The notes under the pieces were generated by a model that saw nothing but the letters and a program-made list of their open reading frames with translations, was not told the DNA's origin and did no database searches. From the NCBI RefSeq assembly GCF_005153485.1, contig NZ_CP039740.1, forward strand, positions 2,607,001-2,671,000: a stretch of 64,000 nucleotides of DNA, written 5' to 3'. Below are positions 45,712-54,052 of this stretch, piece by piece. Position 1 is the stretch's first letter, and every line of letters starts with the position of its first letter. This stretch comes from Pseudolabrys sp. FHR47. GTDB taxonomy: Bacteria > Pseudomonadota > Alphaproteobacteria > Rhizobiales > Xanthobacteraceae. The translations under genes and the position numbers were made by a program.

Positions 45712-47400
45712 TTAAGTGCCGGTGATTTTCACGCGCGTATTCGGCGCAACGCGCACCGTTTTTTGCGCTGCGATATAGCGCTCGACAAGTTCCCACACCG
45801 GCGGGCCCTGCGTGCCTTCATTCACACTGGCCCAGCCGGCGACAGTGTATTCTCGTTTCGGATCGATCGGCTGGCCGGTTTTCAACATGGTCATGTCCGA
45901 GATACGGCTGCCGATCGGTTTCGACACGTCGATGGCATAACCGAGCCCGCCGCAGCGCACCATGTCGCCGCCCTGCTGATAGTAGGGATCGGGGTTGAAC
46001 AGGTTGTCGGCGACGTCCTCGAGCACTTCCTTGAGACGCTCGCCGGTCATCGGCATCCGATAGACCTGCGGATAGGTGATGGCCGTCGCGTTGTGGATAT
46101 CCTCGACGGTGATCGGCGAACCCGGCAGCACGCTGGTACCCCAGCGGAACCCAGGCGACAGCGCGATCTCGGCGTCGCGTTCTTTCAGGAGCGCGTCACA
46201 GATCAGGTCGTCGAAGCTGCCGTTGAAATTGCCGCGGCGATAAAGCAGCGACTCGGTCTGACCGACGACGCGCGCCAGGTCCTTGGCATAAGGCGCCCGC
46301 GCCTTCTCGATCGCGGCGCTCATGGCCGCATCCGGCTTGATGACATCGGCGAACAGCGGGATCAGCTTGTAGCGGAAGCCCTTGAGGACGCCGCCCTGCA
46401 CGTCGAGATCGAGCCGCGAGACGAATTTGCCGTGGCTGCCCGACGCGATCAGCAGCGTGTTGCCGACCTTGATCGCCTCCGGCAACGCGTCGTGGGTATG
46501 GCCGGTGAGGATGACGTCGATGCCTTCGACGCGCGAGGCGAGCTTGCGGTCGACATCGAAGCCGTTGTGCGACAGCAGCACGACGAGCTGCGCGCCGGCC
46601 TTGCGCGCCTTCTCCACCTGGGCGCGGACTTCCTCCTCGCGGATACCGAACGACCATTTCGGGATCATCCAGCGCGGATTGGCGACCGGCGTATAGGGGA
46701 ATGCCTGGCCGAGCACGGCGACCTTGACGCCGCCTCTGTCGAACATCTTGTAGGCCTCGAACACCGGCTCGTTCCATTCCGTATCGCGCACATTGAGCGC
46801 GAGGAAGGCAAAGCCGAGCTTGTCGATCAATTGCTTCACCCGGTCTTCGCCGTAGGTGAACTCCCAATGCCCCGTCATGGCATCCGGCTTGAGGAGCGCC
46901 ATGCAGTCGGCCATGTCCTGGCCTTTCGTGGCATTGGCGCCGAGCGAGCCTTGCCAGGTATCGCCGCCGTCGAGCAGCAGCACCTTGTCGCCGCGTTCGG
47001 CCCGCACCTGCGCGATGACGGTCGCGGCGCGATCGAGCCCGCCAATGCGGCCATAGCTCTGCGCCAGTGCGGTGAAGTCCTGATCGGTCAGCGCATAAGC
47101 CGCGGCCGATTTCGGCGCGATGCCGAAGCGCGTGAGGAAGTCGGCGCCGGTGACGTGCGGCGGCTGACCTTTGGCCTCGCCGACGCCGATGTTCACCGTC
47201 GGCTCGCGGAAATAGACCGGCACGAGTTGGCCGTGAATGTCGGTGACATGCAGCAGCGTCACGTTGCCGTATGAGTCGAACTTGAGCAGTTCCTCCTGGC
47301 TGAGCTTCTGTTGGGCGAAAGCGCGCGTCAGCGAGCCTGCGCCCCCCATCAGCGCCGCAGTCGCGGCCCCCACCTGCAGCATCTCGCGGCGCGTGATCAT
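45712..47400 (-). CDS. soxB: Thiosulfohydrolase SoxB
   Basis: Dimanganese hydrolase that releases sulfate from the SoxYZ cysteine-S-sulfonate. The product has 562 residues. Twin-arginine-like signal TRREMLQVGAATAAL; metal ligands in HVTDIHGQ, LLDGGDTWQGS, LLSHNG and LTGHTHD, as in 5'-nucleotidase relatives. The C-terminal nucleotidase domain contains YPQVYRMPMTGERLKEVLE. It follows the soxXA fusion after 123 bases that include a GC-rich hairpin. Confidence 0.97.
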   Translation of the reverse strand: MITRREMLQVGAATAALMGGAGSLTRAFAQQKLSQEELLKFDSYGNVTLLHVTDIHGQLVPVYFREPTVNIGVGEAKGQPPHVTGADFLTRFGIAPKSAAAYALTDQDFTALAQSYGRIGGLDRAATVIAQVRAERGDKVLLLDGGDTWQGSLGANATKGQDMADCMALLKPDAMTGHWEFTYGEDRVKQLIDKLGFAFLALNVRDTEWNEPVFEAYKMFDRGGVKVAVLGQAFPYTPVANPRWMIPKWSFGIREEEVRAQVEKARKAGAQLVVLLSHNGFDVDRKLASRVEGIDVILTGHTHDALPEAIKVGNTLLIASGSHGKFVSRLDLDVQGGVLKGFRYKLIPLFADVIKPDAAMSAAIEKARAPYAKDLARVVGQTESLLYRRGNFNGSFDDLICDALLKERDAEIALSPGFRWGTSVLPGSPITVEDIHNATAITYPQVYRMPMTGERLKEVLEDVADNLFNPDPYYQQGGDMVRCGGLGYAIDVSKPIGSRISDMTMLKTGQPIDPKREYTVAGWASVNEGTQGPPVWELVERYIAAQKTVRVAPNTRVKITGT

Positions 47401-47523
47401 CGTTGGCCAATCCTCTCCCGTGATCCGGGAGCGCGCGTCACCAGCGCGCGGCCCCGGACTTCAGGTCGCGTTGAATTTTCCTGTTCGCCACCATGCCGGA
47501 CGGGCGCCGGCACAGCGAAATCG

Positions 47524-48783
47524 TCAGTGCCGGATACCCGGTACACTCAGCTTGAGGCCGGCGTTCTGCGAAGCCAGGTACAGTTCGAGATCGCCATATT
47601 CCTTGGCGTCCGGCGGCAGTTCGTCGCCGCGGATATTGACCGAGCACCACTGGAAGCGCTGACGGATATCCCAGATCGCCTGCAGGCTGGTGCGCCAGGT
47701 CGGGAAGTGATCGTACTGGCCCTTCGGCTCGCCGAGCCACTGGCCGCGGATCCAGCGATTGACCACCAGGCCGTGGCAATCGGTGCAGGCCATGTTGAGC
47801 TGGCCGATCTTGCGCTTCGACAGTTCGACGCCGCGCGCGATCGCAGCCTTGGCCTCCGGGCTCGTCGTGTCGACCTTGATCTCCTGGCCGTTGGCGAGGA
47901 ATCGCAGATAGACGCCCATGGCCCGGTTGTTGTCGGTCTCCATCAGCCAGTCGGCACCGGTCGTCGCCTTGGCATGACGGGTCACGAATTCCTCGACGCC
48001 GAGCACCTTTTTCAGGCGCGGCTCCCATTTCGGCATTGACGCCGCCCAGGCCTTGAACTGGCTTTCCGGGCTGGCATGGCAGGTCGCGCAGGACGTCCCC
48101 TTGGCACCGGCTTGCTTCCAGAGCTCCTGCGCCTTGTCCACCGCCCACATGCCGGGATTTTCCAGCGGATCGAGGTTGTCGCGCTTCTCGACCGGCGCCG
48201 CCCGCTTTTCTGGATTATCGATTGCCACCCTGAACACTGCCGGCTTCTTCAGCGTCTTGAGGAAGGCGACGATGTCGTTGATCTCCTCGTCGGTGAACAG
48301 GCCATGGCCGCCCCAGGGCGGCATCACGGTCTCGGGATTGTAGACCCGCGCGTCGTAGACGTAGTTGAACAGCCACTCGTCCTCGCGGCCGGCATTGCCG
48401 ATCTCCGACAGGTCGGGACCGACATTGCCCGGCTGGTCGGCATTGCCGGCCGGCCCCATGACGTGACAGGCGAGGCACGAACCGCCGCGCGCGCGATCGG
48501 CGACCAGCTTGGCGCCCTTGGCCGCATCGCCGGCGATCGGAGCCGTGATCTTGCGCGGCTCCTTCGGCGCTGGCGCCGACGCGAGCTTGGCCAGCGTGTT
48601 GTACTTGGAATAATCGCGCGACGGCCAGTTGCCATAACGCTTCCACGGCCGGGTCGAGGCGTCGCCGTCAGTCGCAAGGGGCGCTTCTTTTTTGGTCTGA
48701 GCGGCGGCCGGAACCGGCGTCATCACGCCGACCGCCATAGCCGCTAAAGCGGCCGCACCGGCCGCCAACATCCCTGCCCGCAT
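47524..48783 (-). CDS. soxXA: Fused SoxX-SoxA thiosulfate-oxidising cytochrome (three haems)
   Basis: The SoxAX complex joins thiosulfate to the SoxY cysteine. Here both subunits appear in one 419-residue chain. After a signal peptide (to ~29), residues ~82-180 look like SoxX: haem motif CLACH (103-107), NVGPDLSEIG, and the likely Met ligand in ETVMPPWGGHGLFTDEEI (Met154). Residues ~210-419 look like diheme SoxA: CATCH (232-236), CTDCH (333-337), and the active-site cysteine Cys380 in RQRFQWCSVNIR. No stop or frameshift is seen between the parts, and no separate soxX is present. The start at 48783 follows GGAGG by eight bases. Confidence 0.9.
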   Translation of the reverse strand: MRAGMLAAGAAALAAMAVGVMTPVPAAAQTKKEAPLATDGDASTRPWKRYGNWPSRDYSKYNTLAKLASAPAPKEPRKITAPIAGDAAKGAKLVADRARGGSCLACHVMGPAGNADQPGNVGPDLSEIGNAGREDEWLFNYVYDARVYNPETVMPPWGGHGLFTDEEINDIVAFLKTLKKPAVFRVAIDNPEKRAAPVEKRDNLDPLENPGMWAVDKAQELWKQAGAKGTSCATCHASPESQFKAWAASMPKWEPRLKKVLGVEEFVTRHAKATTGADWLMETDNNRAMGVYLRFLANGQEIKVDTTSPEAKAAIARGVELSKRKIGQLNMACTDCHGLVVNRWIRGQWLGEPKGQYDHFPTWRTSLQAIWDIRQRFQWCSVNIRGDELPPDAKEYGDLELYLASQNAGLKLSVPGIRH

Positions 48784-48845
48784 CAATTCGTCCTCCAAAT
48801 TGGCGTTATAGTCCGCCGCTCGGTGTTGCCATCCGGCGGCGGTTA

Positions 48846-49169
48846 TCAGGCGACTTCGATCTTTTGCTCGGCAGTCGTCACGCTGCCATCGTCATCGGTC
48901 CAGGAAAACTTGAACGTGCCGCTCTCGTTCACTTTCGCATTGAATTGCAGATAAGGATTGGCGGCGATGGCCGGATCCAAATCGGCAGAGAACACAGGCT
49001 TGCCGTTAAACTCGGCGACGAACTTATTGATGATCTTGCGCGGGATGGGCTTGCCATCCTTGTCCTTGCGCTGACCCGACTCCATGATGTGCGGCATCAG
49101 GGTCTTGATCTCGACGATCTCGCCCTTCTTGGCCGTCTTCGGCACCCTGATCTTCGGTACGTCCGCCAT
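48846..49169 (-). CDS. soxZ: Sulfur carrier complex subunit SoxZ
   Basis: Structural partner of SoxY in the SoxYZ carrier. The product has 107 residues with an immunoglobulin-like beta fold and the typical KKGEIVEIKTLMPHIMESGQR segment, followed by INKFVAEFNGKPVF. There is no signal peptide, as expected; it is exported with SoxY. Start at 49169, 28 bases after soxY, with GGAGG upstream. Confidence 0.97.
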   Translation of the reverse strand: MADVPKIRVPKTAKKGEIVEIKTLMPHIMESGQRKDKDGKPIPRKIINKFVAEFNGKPVFSADLDPAIAANPYLQFNAKVNESGTFKFSWTDDDGSVTTAEQKIEVA

Positions 49170-49197
49170 GAAAACCTCCTCGAACCTGTTTGTTTGC

Positions 49198-49653
49198 TTA
49201 GCCGCCGCAGCCGCCGATGGTGACCTTGACCAGCTTCGAGGCGGTGTAGACTGCGCCCTTGCTGGTCTTTGCGGTCACGACGATGTTCTGCGTGGTGGCG
49301 AGGCGGATACGCGTGGACGCGTCGGCTTTGCCCGATAACGGCGTGAAGTGGAAAGTGGCGACGCCCGGATTCGGGTTGCCGTCGGCGAGCACGAGAACGT
49401 CGGTCACGTAATCGTCTTCGGTCATCGGCGCGTCGACGGAAATGGCGAGCGGCACCGTGTTGCCGTTCTCGGCGATTTCGGGAAGCTCGATGGAGATCTT
49501 GCCGGCCACCGGCGCCTTGCCGCCCGTGAACTTGGCGACGTCGGCCGCCGCCGTTTCAGGCGTCGCCTGCGCCGTCTTCGCAAAGCCGACCAAGGAAAGC
49601 GCCGCACCGGCGGCGCCAAACGCCAACGCCGTGCGGCGAGAGATATTCTGCAT
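49198..49653 (-). CDS. soxY: Sulfur carrier complex subunit SoxY
   Basis: Carries pathway intermediates covalently on its C-terminal cysteine. The product has 151 residues. Twin-arginine signal NISRRTALAFGAAGAAL; the C terminus is TIGGCGG, the swinging arm with its reactive Cys149. The start at 49653 is supported by GGGAGGAG eight bases upstream. First gene of the YZ-XA-B run, with an operator-like repeat ~90 bases before it. Confidence 0.97.
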   Translation of the reverse strand: MQNISRRTALAFGAAGAALSLVGFAKTAQATPETAAADVAKFTGGKAPVAGKISIELPEIAENGNTVPLAISVDAPMTEDDYVTDVLVLADGNPNPGVATFHFTPLSGKADASTRIRLATTQNIVVTAKTSKGAVYTASKLVKVTIGGCGG

Positions 49654-49738
49654 CGAGACTCCTCCCGGGAATTTCTGCGAAGCAACTAGCCCGCTCCGCA
49701 TCAAACGACCATAGAGGCGACTATACCAAGGTCAACAC

Positions 49739-49758
49739 ACATTCAAACCGAAGAATGT
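49739..49758. promoter_or_regulatory. Putative SoxR operator upstream of soxY
   Basis: ACATTC-AAACCGAA-GAATGT has perfect 6-base arms with 8-base spacing, the same ATTC-N8-GAAT pattern as at 45618-45637. Confidence 0.7.
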
Positions 49759-49845
49759 AATTTCGCAATGCAGCATTGGGGAGAATAGACAAGCTCCCGC
49801 CCTTGCGGCCGGCAGTATAAATTTTTCCGCAGCGCAATATGAACA

Positions 49846-50436
49846 TCAACTGCGCTGCGATTTCACATAATCCCGGAACGACTTGTCGCGATAAGCCTTC
49901 TCACGCACGAAACGAAACATCGCCAGGAAGTCGTCGGGTCGCAGATAGCCCGGCGCGCGCGCCACTTCCCGCTTTTGCGGCTCACGGTCCTTGAGCGCCA
50001 AGGCGTTCTCATCGAAGAACTGGAAGGTCGGCGTAAAGCGTATCCCATATTTCGCGGCCAGTTCCTTCTCCGACAGTTCCTGACCGTCGAAATCCTTCAC
50101 CTTGCGCGAGCCGATGATGTTGAGCTGCAAGACGACAAAGTTGCCTTTGATGTAGCTGGAAATGTCCTCGCGGGCGAAATTGACGAAGTGCGTTTCCTTG
50201 CAATACGGGCAACCCTTGAGCTCCCACATCACGACGAAGCGCTTGCCGGTTTTCTGGGCCTCGTCGAGGTCGTCGGCAAGCTCGAGGAAGCTCTCCAGGA
50301 ACCAGGGCTGCTTGTAGAGGCCGTCGTCGGTCAGAATCGGCTCGGCCGCGCGTGCCGGGACCACCGCCAGCGCCGAGATAGCCGCGGTGGCGAGCAACAA
50401 ATGGCGCCGGGATATTGTCATGGCCTTTACCTTCAT
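49846..50436 (-). CDS. soxW: Periplasmic thioredoxin SoxW
   Basis: A 196-residue thioredoxin-fold protein. The signal sequence (SRRHLLLATAAISALAV) has an Arg pair; the active site is CPYC (76-79) in MWELKGCPYCKETHF, and YGIRFTPTFQFFDE has the cis-proline. In Sox systems SoxW takes reductant from the membrane protein SoxV and keeps SoxYZ thiols active. It precedes soxY and diverges from an unknown secreted protein. ATG 50421 is an alternative start. Confidence 0.88.
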   Translation of the reverse strand: MKVKAMTISRRHLLLATAAISALAVVPARAAEPILTDDGLYKQPWFLESFLELADDLDEAQKTGKRFVVMWELKGCPYCKETHFVNFAREDISSYIKGNFVVLQLNIIGSRKVKDFDGQELSEKELAAKYGIRFTPTFQFFDENALALKDREPQKREVARAPGYLRPDDFLAMFRFVREKAYRDKSFRDYVKSQRS

Positions 50437-50514
50437 CGTGCCGGTGAGGCGGAATGCCCGCGCCTTGATATTCAAAATGTTATATATCTGCGCCGCACCC
50501 TTGAGTGAACAAGC

Positions 50515-51243
50515 ATGATCTTCACATTTTCGCGCACAGCCCTGCTCGCTTTGCTGCTGATCGCCAGCAGCGCCGCTTATGGCGACGATCTTGCCGACTT
50601 CAATGACGCGGTCGAGCGCGCGGCGTCGCACAATCGCGTCGCCGACGGTTATTTGCGCACGGGCAATGTCGACCTTGCCTCGCTCGAGCTCGATCGCCTG
50701 CGCGATGAATGGGCGGCGTTGACGCAGCGCTTCGGCGGCAAGCGGCCGGGGGCTTTCAAGGACGGCACGCTGTACACGACGACGCTGCTCAAGATTTCCA
50801 CCGGGCTTGTCGGCGCCGACATGATGCTGCAGTCGGGCCGCATGGACGCGGCCCGCGCCGCGCTCGACGGCATGCGGCGCGATCTTTACGATTTGCGCAA
50901 ATCCGCCGGTGTCGTCGTGCTGGCCGACTGCGTCCGTGATGCCAACAAGATCGCTGACGCGATCATGGCCTATAACGACCGCAATCTCGACTGGACCAAT
51001 CCGAACACCTCGCGAGGCCTGTCGGCGCGAACCGCAGACTATCTCTCGACGCTCGATCGCTGCGACGGCATCGCCGCCCCGGATGTGCGCAGCAACCCGG
51101 AATTCCGCCGCCTGGTCGATGGCGCGCGTGCCGGCCTTGCCCTGATCCCGAAAGCCATCGAAACCAAAGACACCAATCTGGTGCACCGCGTGCTGATCGA
51201 ACTGCGTTCGTTCGATAACCTCTTGGCCTTCCGCTTCGGCTGA
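50515..51243 (+). CDS. Unknown secreted, mainly helical protein beside soxW
   Basis: A 242-residue product with a signal peptide (core ALLALLLIASSAAYG). The mature chain is predicted by eye to be almost all amphipathic helix (DLADFNDAVERAASHNRVADGYLRTG, SLELDRLRDEWAALTQRFG) and resembles repeated helical hairpins. It has two cysteines (ADCVRDAN, LDRCDG) and no CxxCH haem motif. No family recognised. It shares a 78-base promoter region with soxW and ends three bases from the convergent pot operon, so a link to sulfur oxidation is possible by position only. Confidence 0.8.
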   Translation: MIFTFSRTALLALLLIASSAAYGDDLADFNDAVERAASHNRVADGYLRTGNVDLASLELDRLRDEWAALTQRFGGKRPGAFKDGTLYTTTLLKISTGLVGADMMLQSGRMDAARAALDGMRRDLYDLRKSAGVVVLADCVRDANKIADAIMAYNDRNLDWTNPNTSRGLSARTADYLSTLDRCDGIAAPDVRSNPEFRRLVDGARAGLALIPKAIETKDTNLVHRVLIELRSFDNLLAFRFG

Positions 51244-51246
51244 CGG

Positions 51247-52059
51247 TCAGGCGCCGCGGCCGACACCCCGCCCGGTGCGGGTCATCAAGGTCGCCGTCAC
51301 AATCAGGATCGAGACCAGCACGACAATCACGGTCGCCAGCGCGTTGATCTGCGGCGATACGCCGAGGCGCACGCTCGAGAACACGACGATCGGCAAGGTC
51401 GAGGCGCCCGGTCCGGTGACGAAACTCGCCACCACCACGTCGTCCAGCGATAAGGTGAAGGACAACAACCAGCCGGCGGCGATGGCCGGCGCCAAGAGCG
51501 GCAGCGTCACGCGGCGGAAAGTCCGCCACGGCGTGGCCCCGAGAATGGCGGCGGCTTCATCGAGCGCCGGATCGAGCTGCGTCAGCCGCGCGCGGATAAT
51601 CACCGTCGCATAGGCCATGCCGAAGCTCGCATGCGCCAGCATGATCGTGGTCGCACCGCGTTCAGGCCAGCCGATGGTATCGCCCAGCACCACGAATAGC
51701 AGCAGCATCGACAGGCCGATCAGTACTTCCGGCACAATCAGCGGCATCAGCGCCAGCGCCTCATAGCCGCGCTCGGCGAAAAACGGCTTGAGTCTTTGCA
51801 GCGCGAAGGCCGCCGCCGTGCCAAGCGCCGCCGACACGGTGGCGCTGACCGTGGCGACGCGCAGCGACAGCCAGGCCGCCTCCAGCATCTGGTCGTTTTC
51901 CAGAAGCGCTGCATACCACCGCAGCGAGGCGTGGCTCCAAACCGTCACCAGCCGGCTGTCATTGAACGAATAGACGATCAGAATGACGATCGGCAGATAA
52001 AGAAACGCATAGCCGAAAGCGAGCGCGGTCAGCAGCGTTATAGAACGACGGCCGCTCAC
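51247..52059 (-). CDS. Putrescine/spermidine ABC transporter permease (PotI/PotC type)
   Basis: A 270-residue inner-membrane permease with six hydrophobic segments. The EAA loop that contacts the ATPase is LDEAAAILGATPWRTFRRVTLPLL. The start is GTG at 52059, overlapping the previous permease by four bases (GTGA). Last gene of a potFGHI-like operon. Confidence 0.93.
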   Translation of the reverse strand: MSGRRSITLLTALAFGYAFLYLPIVILIVYSFNDSRLVTVWSHASLRWYAALLENDQMLEAAWLSLRVATVSATVSAALGTAAAFALQRLKPFFAERGYEALALMPLIVPEVLIGLSMLLLFVVLGDTIGWPERGATTIMLAHASFGMAYATVIIRARLTQLDPALDEAAAILGATPWRTFRRVTLPLLAPAIAAGWLLSFTLSLDDVVVASFVTGPGASTLPIVVFSSVRLGVSPQINALATVIVVLVSILIVTATLMTRTGRGVGRGA

Positions 52060-52958
52060 GATACGGCCTCCCGGCGCTGCAGCGCCTTCACCAGCAGCAG
52101 CGCCGACAACAGCACGATCAGCATCAGGAGGACCGCCAGCGCCGAGGCCAGCGGCCAGTCGCGGTTGTTGAAAAATTCCGTCCAAAGCACCCGGCCGAGC
52201 ATCAGCGTGTCCGAGCCGCCGAGCAGATCAGGAATGATGAACTCGCCGAGCGCCGGGATGAAGACGAGCAGCCAGCCGGCGAACACGCCCGGCAGCGACA
52301 AAGGCAGGGTCACGCGGAAGAACGCCTTCAGGGGGCGCGCGCCCAGGTCCTGCGCCGCCTCGATGAGGGTCCAGTCCATCCGCTCCAGCACCGCATAGAT
52401 CGGCAGCACCATGAACGGCAGGTAGGAATAGACAATGCCGAGATGCACGGCGAACTCGGTGTGCAGTAACGTCAACGGTTGCGAAATAATACCGAGATCA
52501 AGGAGCGTGGTGTTGATCAGGCCGTTGGTGTTGAGCAGCCCTGTCCAGGCATAAGTTCGGATCAGGAACGAGGTCCAGAACGGCAGGATCACCAGCATCA
52601 ACAGGGCAAAGCGGGTGCGGTCACTTGAGCGCGCAATGGCATAAGCCATCGGATAGGCGATCACGAGCGTGATCATGGCCGACGAAGCAGCGATCCGCAG
52701 CGACGACACCAAGGCGGCGATATAGAGCGAGTCCGAGGTGACGGTGAGATAGCTGGCGATCGTGCCGTTGAACGTCGGCCAGACGCCCTCGCCCCATTCG
52801 AACAGCGGCGTGAACGGTGGCGCCCCTAACCGAGGCTCCGACAGACTGACCGCGACGACGATCAGAACCGGCAGCAACGTGAAAGCCACCAGCCAGGCCG
52901 TCGTCGTGCCGAGAATGACACGCCGCAGCCCCCGGCCCGCTCCCGCCGTCATGCTCAT
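52056..52958 (-). CDS. Putrescine/spermidine ABC transporter permease (PotH/PotB type)
   Basis: A 300-residue permease with six membrane helices; LPFWTSFLIRTYAW is characteristic of PotB/PotH. The EAA loop is LIEAAQDLGARPLKAFFRVTLPL. The ATG at 52958 overlaps the ATPase gene by four bases (ATGA), choosing this start over ATG 52952. Confidence 0.94.
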   Translation of the reverse strand: MSMTAGAGRGLRRVILGTTTAWLVAFTLLPVLIVVAVSLSEPRLGAPPFTPLFEWGEGVWPTFNGTIASYLTVTSDSLYIAALVSSLRIAASSAMITLVIAYPMAYAIARSSDRTRFALLMLVILPFWTSFLIRTYAWTGLLNTNGLINTTLLDLGIISQPLTLLHTEFAVHLGIVYSYLPFMVLPIYAVLERMDWTLIEAAQDLGARPLKAFFRVTLPLSLPGVFAGWLLVFIPALGEFIIPDLLGGSDTLMLGRVLWTEFFNNRDWPLASALAVLLMLIVLLSALLLVKALQRREAVS

Positions 52959-54052
52959 GACGGCAACACTCGGCCAGCGGACGGCTCCCACGAGACGAAG
53001 ACCCGGTCGCCCGCGTCCAGCTTGCCGAGCCGCGCCATGTCGGGCGGCGGCAGCCGCGCCTGCACCGTCTTGCCCGTCTCCAGCGCGACGTAACAGACAT
53101 AGGCGTTACCGAGGAAAACGACGTTGGCCAAGGTCCCGGCCAGCACGTTGGGTCCCGCGGGCCTCTCTTTCGCGAGCGCGACCTGCTCCGGCCGCACCAT
53201 GACAGTAACGTCGGCGCCTTGTGTACAGTCGCCGGTCACCGCCAGGGTTGACCACACTTCGGTGCAGTCGACCGCGGCGCCGGCTTTGGTGACGCGGCCG
53301 CCGAACAGATTGGCGACGCCGAAGAAGTCCGCGGCAAAGCGTGATTGCGGCGCGTCGTAAAGCTCGCGCGGCGTCCCGATCTGGCATAGTGCGCCGTCGC
53401 GCATCAGCGCGATGCGGCTCGCCATGCTCATCGCCTCCTCCTGATCGTGCGTCACCATGACGAAGGTGATGCCGACGCGCTCGCGCAAGGCGACCAGTTC
53501 GAGCTGGGCGCGCTCGCGCAGTTTCTTGTCGAGCGCAGCCAGCGGCTCGTCGAGCAGGAGTATCTTCGGGTTCTTCACCAACGCGCGAGCAAGCGCGACG
53601 CGCTGGCGCTGGCCGCCCGACAATTGGTGCGGCTTGCGCGCACCGAAGGCACCCATGTCGAACAGATCGAGCGCAGCGGCGACGCGCTCGCGAATTTCCG
53701 CGCGCGGCCGCCGTTCTTCCTCCAAACCGAAGGCGACATTGTCGGCCACCGTCAGATGCGGGAACAGCGCATAAGACTGGAACATCATGTTGACAGGCCG
53801 CGCATAAGGCGGCCGGTCACTCATGTCCTCGCCATCGATGAGGACACGGCCATGGTCCGGCGTCTCGAAGCCGGCGATCAGGCGCAGCAAGGTGGTCTTG
53901 CCGGAGCCGGAAGCGCCGACCAGACAGAAGAATTCGCCGCGTGCGATGTCGATGCTGAGATTCGCAACCGCCGGAACGCCGCCGAATGACTTGGCGACGC
54001 CTTCCATCCTGATGACGGGCGCCTCACCGGCCGGGTCGCTGGCCGCCATCAT
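52955..54052 (-). CDS. Polyamine ABC transporter ATP-binding protein (PotG/PotA type)
   Basis: A 365-residue ATPase. Walker A GASGSGKTT, Q-loop FQSYALFPHLTV, signature LSGGQRQRVALARAL, Walker B ILLLDEPLAALD, switch THDQEEAM. The C-terminal ~110 residues form the TOBE/OB domain (TVMVRPEQVAL). The start ATG 54052 overlaps the upstream binding-protein gene by four bases. Confidence 0.95.
   Translation of the reverse strand: MMAASDPAGEAPVIRMEGVAKSFGGVPAVANLSIDIARGEFFCLVGASGSGKTTLLRLIAGFETPDHGRVLIDGEDMSDRPPYARPVNMMFQSYALFPHLTVADNVAFGLEEERRPRAEIRERVAAALDLFDMGAFGARKPHQLSGGQRQRVALARALVKNPKILLLDEPLAALDKKLRERAQLELVALRERVGITFVMVTHDQEEAMSMASRIALMRDGALCQIGTPRELYDAPQSRFAADFFGVANLFGGRVTKAGAAVDCTEVWSTLAVTGDCTQGADVTVMVRPEQVALAKERPAGPNVLAGTLANVVFLGNAYVCYVALETGKTVQARLPPPDMARLGKLDAGDRVFVSWEPSAGRVLPS

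Noticed and set aside
45427..47274. 615-codon open frame antisense to soxB
   Set aside because: soxB is unmistakable on the other strand; the antisense product is low-information Arg/His/Glu/Asp-rich sequence.
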